A stretch of DNA of 64,000 nucleotides from Saprospiraceae bacterium (GTDB lineage: Bacteria; Bacteroidota; Bacteroidia; Chitinophagales; Saprospiraceae). Each line of letters begins with the position of its first letter. Positions within the stretch are counted from its first letter, which is position 1. The notes beneath the pieces were generated by a model, which was not told the DNA's origin, ran no database searches, and saw only the letters and a program-made list of their open reading frames with translations. This document shows, piece by piece, positions 1-8,300 of the stretch. Location: NCBI GenBank assembly GCA_016714765.1, contig JADKCF010000047.1:49982-113981 (forward strand), read 5' to 3'. A program made the position numbers and the translations under genes.

Positions 1-789
1 ATAGTGGAATGAATCCAGCATATTGGCAACAAAAAAATACATGGACCGCAATCCCATGATGGCAAAAATATTGGAAGTAAATACAATGAACGGATCTGTG
101 GTAATCCCAAGAATGGCAGGGATACTATCAAGAGCAAAGATGACATCTGTAAATTCGATAAGGATGAGCGCAAGCAAAAGTGGAGTTGCGATGTACAAAC
201 CTTTTTTTCTTAAGATAAACTTTTCACTGTCTATTCTGCCTGTCACAGGTATTAATTTCCTTACCATCTTATAAATCAATGATTTCTTTGGGTCGAATTC
301 AGATTCTTCATCAGAAAAAACCATTTTTATGGCGGTAAAAATCAGAAATGCACCAAATAAGTAGGTTGTCCACGTAAATTTTTCGATCAGCATCACTCCA
401 AAAACAATCATGGTGCCCCTGAAGAACAATGCTCCTAATATCCCCCAAAACAAAACCCTGTGCTGATACTTCAGAGGAATCCTGAAAGATTTAAAAATGA
501 TGGCTATTACAAAAATATTGTCAATACTAAGGGTCAACTCTATAATGTATCCCGTCAAATACTCAACGGAGGACTGCCATGGACTAGCATTGATGGCGGT
601 CTCGCCCAACCAGTTTTGTGAATAAATCAAATATATTACTCCAGAAAAAAGGATGCCTAATGTGGACCATACGATAGTCCATTTAGTAGCCTCCTTATAT
701 GAAATTTCATGGGCCTCCTTGTTGAAAACCCCTAAATCTATTGCTAAAAAGATAGCAATCATTGATAAAAATAAAGTCCAGACTATCAT
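1..789 (-). CDS. TerC/Alx-family integral membrane protein (3' end cut by window edge)
   Basis: The reverse strand is open from an ATG at 789 to the window edge (263 codons, no stop), so the C-terminus is missing. The translation is very hydrophobic and starts MIVWTLFLSMIAIFLAIDLG. It carries the family hallmarks: an ELTLSIDNIFVIAIIF segment around residue 90 and an EFTDVIFALDSIPAILGIT segment around residue 215, each placing acidic residues inside a membrane helix. TerC/Alx proteins are inner-membrane proteins linked to manganese export or to metallating exported enzymes; the exact substrate here is not visible. The gene is transcribed away from the cytochrome island and has its own promoter and a structured leader of about 150 nt. 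Confidence 0.9.
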   Translation of the reverse strand, partial: MIVWTLFLSMIAIFLAIDLGVFNKEAHEISYKEATKWTIVWSTLGILFSGVIYLIYSQNWLGETAINASPWQSSVEYLTGYIIELTLSIDNIFVIAIIFKSFRIPLKYQHRVLFWGILGALFFRGTMIVFGVMLIEKFTWTTYLFGAFLIFTAIKMVFSDEESEFDPKKSLIYKMVRKLIPVTGRIDSEKFILRKKGLYIATPLLLALILIEFTDVIFALDSIPAILGITTDPFIVFTSNIFAIMGLRSMYFFVANMLDSFHY

Positions 790-824
790 GTAATATTATG
801 GGTCATTTTCCTAAAAATTGTAAA

Positions 825-845
825 ATACAGTTTTGAAAACTGTAT
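825..845 (-). promoter_or_regulatory. Perfect palindrome in the TerC leader
   Basis: ATACAGTTTT, one G, then AAAACTGTAT form a perfect 10+1+10 inverted repeat. It lies 36 bases upstream of the TerC start codon, inside the predicted transcript. It could be a protein operator or, less easily with a 1-base centre, an RNA hairpin. I do not recognise the conserved core of the yybP-ykoY manganese riboswitch. Confidence 0.5.
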
Positions 846-861
846 ATGGTTAGCAAAAAAT

Positions 862-905
862 AATGAATGTATTTTTTGTAACCTTAAAGTCTATTAACAT
901 TCATT
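862..905 (-). promoter_or_regulatory. Inverted repeat in the TerC leader
   Basis: AATGAATGT at 862-870 is the exact reverse complement of ACATTCATT at 897-905, with 26 bases between. Together with the palindrome at 825-845 it gives the TerC leader two potential stems. The function is unknown. Confidence 0.4.
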
Positions 906-944
906 TTGGCAATAGGTTAAAAATGAACATATTTTGACGTGGTG

Positions 945-952
945 CAAAAGTA
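945..952 (-). promoter_or_regulatory. Bacteroidota -7 box for the TerC gene
   Basis: On the minus strand the bases read TACTTTTG, a full match to the TAnnTTTG -7 consensus of Bacteroidota. No convincing -33 TTTG was found at the expected spacing. Transcription would begin near 938-940 and give a leader of about 150 nt. Confidence 0.55.
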
Positions 953-1038
953 CAAAAAATAATGAATTTTTAATTTAAGGTTAAAACAAAAAAGAGATCT
1001 TCGTTAATGTCCTGAATTATTTGCTTTAATTATAAATC

Positions 1039-1052
1039 ATGACATTCGTCAT
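1039..1052. promoter_or_regulatory. Crp/Fnr-type palindrome (ATGAC-N4-GTCAT) upstream of the first cytochrome operon
   Basis: ATGACATTCGTCAT is a perfect 5+4+5 inverted repeat with the TGA-N6-TCA geometry shared by CRP and FNR sites. Its centre lies 43.5 bases upstream of the last G of the -7 box at 1082-1089, a position from which such regulators activate. The same palindrome recurs at 16532-16545. A gene for a Crp-type HTH protein is in the same island at 15739. Confidence 0.65.
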
Positions 1053-1081
1053 ACTACTTCCAGACTTTTGACAATTCTACT

Positions 1082-1089
1082 TATCTTTG
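1082..1089 (+). promoter_or_regulatory. -7 box of the cytochrome operon
   Basis: TATCTTTG is a full match to TAnnTTTG, followed by the GC often seen in Bacteroidota promoters. The -33 position has no TTTG, as is usual for activator-dependent promoters. Transcription would start near 1094, only about 18 bases before the GTG start codon at 1112. Confidence 0.6.
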
Positions 1090-1111
1090 CTTTCTAATAA
1101 CACAAACTAAA

Positions 1112-1978
1112 GTGTCCCCAACTCTCCATAAGATTTATATTTCAGTTTTGATTGCCATCGTGGTCATTGTGACCATTTATCTTGTATTGAATGGTTCAAC
1201 TTATTACAGCACCAGCATCCAGGAGCGTTTTTATCACCCCGATCACAATCATCTTAAGCCAAGCGGGATGTATGGGCATGGTTTGGGCATTATAGGAACC
1301 TTATTAATTCTTATTGGTGTATTTGGTTATATGGCCAGAAAAAGGTTCAGATCACTGGGGAGAATTGGTGTGCTAAAGCACTGGCTCGAATTTCACATAT
1401 TTTTATGTACCCTTGGTCCTGTAATGGTCTTGTTTCATACAGCATTTAAATTTGGAGGGATTGTTTCCATTAGTTTCTGGAGTATGGTGGCAGTTGTAGC
1501 CAGTGGCGTAATCGGCAGGTTTATATATTTACAGATTCCACGCACTATTCAAGGCAGAGAGTTAAGCCTGCACGAAATTCAGGAAATGAAAACTGTAAAT
1601 AATTCCACCAGAAGCCAAAATTTTAGTGCCGTATCCCTTAATATAGGGGAACTGATCAAGTCAACTTCATTAAAATCTAGTGGTGAGTACAAAGGTATTG
1701 CTGGATTGATTCAGCAGTATGCGGATGAATACAGTGCCAAAAAAACAATTTATTTACGATTATCATCCGACAACCTGTCTAAAAGCGATTTGGCAGGAAT
1801 CATGAAATTAGTTTCCAATGAAATGGCATTGACAAGAAAAATCCAACGGTTGGTGACCATGCAGAAACTCTTCAGATATTGGCATATTGCTCACCTGCCA
1901 TTTGCTCTGATTATGCTGATCATCATGATTATACACGTCACAGTCACATTGACATTTGGTTATAAATGGATATTTTAA
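1112..1978 (+). CDS. b-type cytochrome-like membrane protein, ferric-reductase-like His pattern
   Basis: This is a 288-residue integral membrane protein starting at GTG. It has an N-terminal helix (about 9-27), helices around 53-73, 90-110 and 117-137, a cytoplasmic-looking segment at 140-255 and a C-terminal helix at 260-285. Two His pairs have the same spacing, His95-x13-His109 and His261-x13-His275. This is the diheme pattern of ferric-reductase/NOX-type membrane domains, so two stacked b hemes carrying electrons across the membrane are likely (inference). The gene opens the operon and ends 1 base before the Fe-S/FAD oxidoreductase. The product at 14148 is a shorter relative with the same His spacing. 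Substrate and direction of flow cannot be read from the sequence. Confidence 0.7.
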   Translation: MSPTLHKIYISVLIAIVVIVTIYLVLNGSTYYSTSIQERFYHPDHNHLKPSGMYGHGLGIIGTLLILIGVFGYMARKRFRSLGRIGVLKHWLEFHIFLCTLGPVMVLFHTAFKFGGIVSISFWSMVAVVASGVIGRFIYLQIPRTIQGRELSLHEIQEMKTVNNSTRSQNFSAVSLNIGELIKSTSLKSSGEYKGIAGLIQQYADEYSAKKTIYLRLSSDNLSKSDLAGIMKLVSNEMALTRKIQRLVTMQKLFRYWHIAHLPFALIMLIIMIIHVTVTLTFGYKWIF

Positions 1979-1979
1979 G

Positions 1980-3302
1980 ATGGAAGAAATCATCATTTAT
2001 GGTATTGTAGGATTGATTTGCATCATTATTCTGTATATTTATATCAGAAAACTTAAAAATGAATCTGAGGCTGTCGGAGAAAAAATAGAGAAAGCAAAAG
2101 AAGATGGCGTTTATGAACCTGTATCACTCTATCCTTATATTGATGAAGACAACTGCATCAGAAGTGGTGCCTGCGTCATAGCATGTCCCGAAAAAGAAAT
2201 CATTGGCATCAGGAATGGTCGTGCTACACTTATCCATGCGTCCAAGTGCATCGGTCATGGTGCATGTTTTCATGCATGCCCTGTAGAAGCCATTTCACTC
2301 AAAATTGGCACTGAAAAAAGAGGTGTAGATCTGCCACATGTGAGTCAAAATTTCGAAACCAATGCCCAAGGTATTTATATTGCCGGCGAACTTGGAGGTA
2401 TGGGATTAATAAAAAACAGTGTAGAGCAAGGCAAACAAGCGGTCGAAAATATATATGCAACCATAGACAAAAATCATAAGGCTGATTTTGATCTTGTAAT
2501 AGTAGGTGCCGGCCCTGCAGGCATTTCAGCCTCATTACAGGCGAAAAAAATGGGTTTAAAGGCCGTTACTCTCGAGCAGGACTCCTTGGGTGGGACAGTC
2601 TATAATTTTCCGCGTGCAAAAATTGTAATGACATCCCCTATGGACTTGCCTGGTTATGGAAAAATAAAGTTTTTTCAAACTAGTAAATCTGAATTGCTCG
2701 ACCTATGGCAAGAAGTGATAGCTAAAAACAATATAAAAATTATAGAAAACTCCAAGGTGGAAGCTATCGGGAAAAAAGATGGTGAGTTTGAATTAACAAC
2801 TATAAAAGGTGTTTCATACTCAGCCAACAAAGTACTGCTTGCGATCGGCCGTAGAGGAAGTCCGCGCAAGCTGGATGTGAAAGGAGAACATTTGGGAAAG
2901 GTTGCCTATAAACTTTTGGAGCCTGAATTGATTCAGGATAAAAACATTCTGGTTGTCGGAGGTGGAGACTCGGCTATAGAGAGTGCTCTGTTGCTAGCAG
3001 ATGACAATAAGGTGACACTTTCCTACAGAAGCGAAAAATTCAATAGGTTGAAGCCATTGAATAATCAAAACATAGAAGAGGCAATACGGAGTGGAAAATT
3101 AAACATGTTGTTTGAGTCTAATGTCCTTGAAATCAAAGAAGGTCAAGTGTTACTGCAAACAAAAGACAAACCTGATTTGAAAATAGACAATGATCTTGTA
3201 TATATATTTGCCGGTGGTGAACTTCCCACCCAGTTTCTGCAAAAAGCAGGTGTCGAGATATCCAAAAGGTTTAATTACACTATGATGTCACATAAAAAGT
3301 AA
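1980..3302 (+). CDS. Membrane-anchored ferredoxin/FAD-NAD(P) oxidoreductase
   Basis: I take the ATG at 1980, one base after the previous stop, although the frame extends upstream to 1956; this gives 440 residues. An N-terminal helix (3-21) is followed by a dicluster ferredoxin domain with motifs CIRSGACVIACP (59-70) and CIGHGACFHACP (90-101). After it comes a thioredoxin-reductase-like flavoprotein with an FAD-binding VIVGAGPAGISA motif (near 167) and a second glycine-rich VVGGGDSAIESA motif (near 322) for NAD(P)H. The redox CxxC of true thioredoxin reductases is absent. In both iron-sulfur motifs the usual second Cys is replaced (Ser62, His93). I recall this as typical of a family of CIGHGAC oxidoreductases, not as damage. 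It probably feeds electrons from NAD(P)H or a quinol-linked donor to the adjacent cytochromes. Confidence 0.8.
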   Translation: MEEIIIYGIVGLICIIILYIYIRKLKNESEAVGEKIEKAKEDGVYEPVSLYPYIDEDNCIRSGACVIACPEKEIIGIRNGRATLIHASKCIGHGACFHACPVEAISLKIGTEKRGVDLPHVSQNFETNAQGIYIAGELGGMGLIKNSVEQGKQAVENIYATIDKNHKADFDLVIVGAGPAGISASLQAKKMGLKAVTLEQDSLGGTVYNFPRAKIVMTSPMDLPGYGKIKFFQTSKSELLDLWQEVIAKNNIKIIENSKVEAIGKKDGEFELTTIKGVSYSANKVLLAIGRRGSPRKLDVKGEHLGKVAYKLLEPELIQDKNILVVGGGDSAIESALLLADDNKVTLSYRSEKFNRLKPLNNQNIEEAIRSGKLNMLFESNVLEIKEGQVLLQTKDKPDLKIDNDLVYIFAGGELPTQFLQKAGVEISKRFNYTMMSHKK

Positions 3303-3305
3303 GAG

Positions 3306-5156
3306 TTGAAAAGGACCTTGATAAATATACTTATAAATTGGCTGGCATCAATTGCCTTCATTCAATTTTTATTACTATCCGGACCTGTTAGTAGTCAAAT
3401 TTCTCCGGGAAAACTCACCAAGGCTCATACAGCACTCGAAGGCATCAGCAACTGTACTGCCTGTCATGATCTGGGTGCCAAGATTTCAGAACAAAAGTGC
3501 CTGGATTGCCATAAACAGTTAAAAAACAGAATCACGCAAAATAAAGGATATCACGTCTCAAAAGATATAAAGGGTAAACAATGTATTACCTGCCACAGTG
3601 AACATCATGGGGTGAATTTTGAGATGATAAGATTTGACAAAAAAACTTTTAATCATAGTCTGACCGGATACGAGCTGAAAGGTGCTCATAAAAAAGCAGA
3701 AAATTGTGCAAAATGCCATGATGAAGAGCATATTTCCGATTTTAAATTAAAGCAAAATAAAAACACTTATTTGGGTCTCGACCCTAAATGTATATCCTGT
3801 CATGAGGATTACCATCAAAAAACGATGGATAATGACTGTACAAAATGTCATAATTATGATGAATTTAAACCGGCTTCTTTCTTTAACCATAGTAAAACAG
3901 ACTATGCTCTCACTGGCGCTCACATAAAAGTGGATTGTGCCAAGTGTCATAAAGTGGAAATGAAAAATGGTAAAAAATTCCAGCAATTTGCAGGTATTCC
4001 ATTCAAAAACTGTAATTCATGTCATAAAGACCATCACAATGGAGAATTTGGCACGGACTGCAAATCCTGTCATGATACAGAATCTTTCAGCAAAATGAGG
4101 TCCACATCAGCATTTAACCACAATCTCACAGGTTTTGCTCTGGAAGGCAAACATAAAACCATAGACTGTAAAAAATGTCATGATGGCCGGCCTGGAACCA
4201 AAGATACATACAAGGAATATGAGGGTATTAAGGATATCCAATGTCTGAGTTGTCATCAGGACGTACACGAAAGTAAATTGGGTAAAGACTGTAAATCTTG
4301 TCATGGTCAGCTAAGCTTTGCCTTAAAAAATATACCTGTTTCTTTTAACCATGACTTTACAGGGTATAAACTGGAAGGCAAACATATCGCCGTAGACTGT
4401 CGAAAATGTCACACGAAGCAATATATGACCGCAACACTGCAGCATGATGCTTGTAAAAATTGTCACCAGGACTATCATAATGGAGAATTTGCATCTATAT
4501 CTGAAAATGATTGCAGGGTATGTCATGACACAGAGGGGTTTACTGAAAGCAGTTTCGATTTTGCCAGGCACGACCAGTCAGCTTTTCCGCTCAAAGGTTC
4601 ACATCAAGCCACCCCTTGTTTTGAATGTCACAAAACAGATGGTAAGCAATGGAAATTCCGTAATATAGGCAGCAAATGTATAGATTGCCATGACAACCTA
4701 CATGAAGGCTTTATTTCACAAAAGTTTATACCTGATAATGACTGTAATGCCTGTCATAACAGTGACAACTGGGTAAGTGTCAGTTTTGATCATTCGAAAA
4801 CTAAGTTTGAATTAAAAGGAAAACACGAAGCCATTTCATGCAGGTCTTGTCACTTCGAAACCACAGACCAAAAAACCTTACAGAAATTTATCAATCTGGA
4901 CCAAAAGTGTGCCTCATGCCATGACAATATACATGGAAGTCAGTTTGAAAAAGAAGGCATCACAGATTGTAAACGCTGCCATGGATTTGAAAAATGGGAT
5001 AGAAGCAACTTCAACCATGATAATACCTTGTTTAAACTCGAAGGCGCCCACCTTAAAGCAGATTGTAATAGATGCCACCATTCAGAAACCAAAGATGGTG
5101 TTGCCACAATCATATATAAAACAGGGAAGCTGACTTGTACAGATTGTCATCAATAG
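3306..5156 (+). CDS. Secreted multiheme c-type cytochrome, 23 CXXCH motifs
   Basis: This 616-residue protein has a Sec signal peptide (about 1-31, ending SSQ) and 23 CXXCH heme-attachment motifs, one per 27 residues, with no other recognisable domain. The start is TTG, three bases after the upstream stop. A module F[ND]H-x3-T-x-[FY]-x-L-x-G-x-H followed by CxxCH occurs about seven times. Its two extra histidines are good candidates for distal axial ligands, as in cytochrome c7/c3-type folds. The N-terminus resembles that of the 10-heme protein at 14717. It is probably periplasmic or outer-membrane-facing and is co-transcribed with the two membrane redox genes. No outer-membrane anchor or T9SS domain is seen. 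Confidence 0.9.
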   Translation: MKRTLINILINWLASIAFIQFLLLSGPVSSQISPGKLTKAHTALEGISNCTACHDLGAKISEQKCLDCHKQLKNRITQNKGYHVSKDIKGKQCITCHSEHHGVNFEMIRFDKKTFNHSLTGYELKGAHKKAENCAKCHDEEHISDFKLKQNKNTYLGLDPKCISCHEDYHQKTMDNDCTKCHNYDEFKPASFFNHSKTDYALTGAHIKVDCAKCHKVEMKNGKKFQQFAGIPFKNCNSCHKDHHNGEFGTDCKSCHDTESFSKMRSTSAFNHNLTGFALEGKHKTIDCKKCHDGRPGTKDTYKEYEGIKDIQCLSCHQDVHESKLGKDCKSCHGQLSFALKNIPVSFNHDFTGYKLEGKHIAVDCRKCHTKQYMTATLQHDACKNCHQDYHNGEFASISENDCRVCHDTEGFTESSFDFARHDQSAFPLKGSHQATPCFECHKTDGKQWKFRNIGSKCIDCHDNLHEGFISQKFIPDNDCNACHNSDNWVSVSFDHSKTKFELKGKHEAISCRSCHFETTDQKTLQKFINLDQKCASCHDNIHGSQFEKEGITDCKRCHGFEKWDRSNFNHDNTLFKLEGAHLKADCNRCHHSETKDGVATIIYKTGKLTCTDCHQ

Positions 5157-5300
5157 TCTTTTTCAGCTTCAGTATATGAGTAATATCATAGAATATATAT
5201 GCAAAAAAATTTTACATTCCAATGACAAACACCTATCTTGCGGTGTCAATTAGTCAGTGATCCCCAAGGTATTTTCTTTTAACACCATTTGTAAAAAGAA

Positions 5301-5320
5301 AAGTATTATAAAGAATACTT
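5301..5320 (+). promoter_or_regulatory. Inverted repeat abutting the start codon of the giant cytochrome
   Basis: AAGTATT at 5301-5307 and AATACTT at 5314-5320 form a 7-bp stem with a 6-base loop, ending on the base before the ATG at 5321. No Shine-Dalgarno sequence is visible. A hairpin here would sit in the ribosome footprint, so it could reduce or regulate translation. The stem is AT-rich and weak. Confidence 0.4.
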
Positions 5321-8300
5321 ATGTATAAGTTTTTATTATTAATAATATTACTGACGACTTTATTTAACTGTTCATTTTTAATGGGCCAATCGCCTCATGG
5401 TAAAGAATTCAATGTAAATTGTGCGAGTTGTCACCATCCGGAAAATTGGTCTTACCAACAAAATAAATCTACTTTCACTCACGATAGCACATCATTTCCT
5501 CTTACAGGGCAGCATAAAGACCTGAATTGCAGGTCTTGCCACCAAACATTAGAATTTGATAAAACTGAAAGCAATTGCGTATCATGTCATCTTGACGTGC
5601 ATCAAATGACGGTAGGAAATGATTGCGCCCGATGCCATACTCCTCAGTCATGGATAGTAGAAAATATCACACAGTTGCATGAAAATGTTTCATTTCCACT
5701 TATGGGCGTGCATGCAAATATCAACTGTAATGATTGCCATATCAGTGAAACCAATGTAAGATTTTCTCCTACTGGTGTGACTTGTATCGATTGTCATAGA
5801 ACGGACTACGTCAACACTACCAAGCCAGACCACACTAAAAACAACTTCAGTCTTGATTGTGCGGCTTGTCATGGATTGAATGGGGCAGAATGGAATACTG
5901 ATAAGGTGGACCATAGTTTTTTTCCTCTTGAGCAAGGACATAATATAGCTGACTGTAAAGCATGCCATAAGTCTGAAGATTATTCTATCATTTCTGCCGA
6001 TTGTTTTACATGTCATCAGGCAGACTATAATAATACGCTCAACCCTAAGCACCAACTTTCAGGTTTTTCCAATCAGTGTACAGAGTGTCATACAACATCA
6101 CCCGGATGGAAGCCGGTGACCTTCAGTGACCATGATAGCAAGTTTTTCCCTATTTACTCCGGAAAACATAAAGGAGTGTGGAATGATTGTGTAGAGTGCC
6201 ACAGCAATTCATCAGATTTTTCGTCTTTTACTTGTATTTCTTGTCATAAAAACCCGGAAACTGACGATATTCATAAAACCATATCCGGATATAATTACAA
6301 TAACGGTGCCTGTTTGGCATGTCATCCTACCGGAAGTGCAGAAATGGCTTTTGATCATAACAGTACAAATTTCCCCCTGACCGGTGCACATAAAACTACA
6401 GATTGTCTATTGTGCCATACTAATGGATATGCTGGCACCTCTACAGCATGTATAGATTGCCATTCAACAGATTACAATACAACAGCAAACCCTAAACACG
6501 GTCAACTAGGGCTATCCACAGATTGTAAAACTTGTCATACGACAGATCCGGGCTGGACTCCGGCTTCGTTTTCAGATCACAATAATTACTATCCCTTAAT
6601 TGGTGCACATGGGCTGATTTCAAACAATTGTATTGCATGCCACAATGGAGACTATACCAATACACCCAATAACTGTTATGGTTGTCATAAAACTGATTAC
6701 AATGATGCCAAAACTCCAGATCATTCACTCAATAATTTTGGACAAGACTGTAAAACCTGCCATAGTGAAGATGCCTGGCAACCTTCTACCTTCAACCATG
6801 ATGGTTTGTATTTTCCTATCTTCAGTGGCAAACATAATGGTCAATGGTCAGAATGCGTAGATTGTCATACGATTAATGGTGACTTTAAACAGTTTACCTG
6901 CATCAGTTGTCATAAAAATCCTGAGACTAATAGTGTACATCAGGGTGTCAATGGATATTCATATTCTGACAATGCTTGTCTTGCCTGCCATCCCACTGGA
7001 AGTGCAGATATGGTATTCGATCACAACACAACCGATTTCCCACTGACCGGAGCACATACATCTACAGATTGCATCAGCTGCCATGCAGCAGGATATGTAG
7101 GTACTTCTACCTTGTGCGTGGATTGTCATAGTACTGATTTTAACACAACTGCTAACCCAAATCATTTACAACTAGGTTTGTCAAAAGACTGTAAATCATG
7201 CCACTCCACCAATCCGGGCTGGAGTCCGGCGACATTTATAGATCATAATTCATTCTATGCGCTTAATGGTGCACATGCTTTGATAGCCAATGATTGTGCA
7301 CGTTGTCATAACGGAAATTACACAAATACACCCAACACCTGTTATGCCTGTCACACCGATGACTATGCGTCTACTAATAATCCCAGTCACTTACAGCTGC
7401 TTTTCCCAACTGAATGTTCGACATGTCATACTGAGAGTGTATGGACACCATCGACATTTGATCATGACGGGCAGTATTTCCCAATCAAAAGTGGTAAACA
7501 TCTCGGTGTCTGGACAGAATGTATAGAATGCCATGGCACACCTGGAAAATGGGCAGAATTTACATGTATCACTTGTCATCAGAATCCTGAAACAAATACC
7601 CAACATACTGGCGTAAATGGCTATTCCTACTTCAGCCCTGCATGTCTTGCCTGCCACCCTACCGGAGACGCTGAGTTGATATTTGACCATAACTCAACTA
7701 CATTTCCTCTCACGGGCGCACATCTTACCGCAGAATGCTTACAGTGTCACAGTGCAGGATTCCAAGGTACTTCTACAACATGTGCCAGTTGTCATGCTTC
7801 AGATTTTAATCAGGCAACTAATCCAAATCATCAACAACTTAATCTTACCACAGATTGTATTGTTTGCCATACGACATCTCCGGGATGGAGTCCTGCTTCT
7901 TTTCCTTTACATAATGAATATTATGTTTTGACAGGTGCACATGCAGCAATAGCCAACAATTGTGCCGGCTGTCATAATGGTGATTATACCAATACGCCTA
8001 ATAGCTGTGTAGGATGCCACAATGCCGAATACACAGCAACTACTGACCCTAACCACATCACTTTGCAATTCCCCACAAATTGTGCCAACTGTCATAGTGA
8101 GAATGCTTGGGCGCCATCTACTTTTAATCATGATGGACAATATTTCCCTGTATATTCGGGCAAACATCAAGGCACCTGGAGTCAATGTCAGGATTGCCAT
8201 AATAGTCCTTCTGATTACAGTCAATTTACGTGTATCACTTGTCACCAAAATCCTGAAACCAATGAAAAGCACACAAGTGTTTCAGGCTATGTTTACAATA

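Larger units (their letters stand above)
790..1111. other. Divergent intergenic region between the TerC gene and the cytochrome operon
   Basis: This 322-base stretch has no gene. Reading left to right it holds the TerC leader with two inverted repeats (825-845 and 862-905), a minus-strand -7 box at 945-952, a Crp/Fnr-type palindrome at 1039-1052 and a plus-strand -7 box at 1082-1089. The rest is AT-rich and shows nothing recognisable. Confidence 0.7.

Noticed and set aside
23..274. Plus-strand frame at the window start
   Set aside because: It is a shadow of the TerC-family gene on the minus strand.
825..952. yybP-ykoY manganese riboswitch before the TerC gene
   Set aside because: The conserved core of that riboswitch is not visible; only simple inverted repeats are present.
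5321..5420. Lipoprotein signal (LFNC) in the giant cytochrome
   Set aside because: The residues before Cys do not fit the lipobox well (Asn at -1), and a normal signal peptidase I site follows at MGQ, as in the 13-heme paralog.
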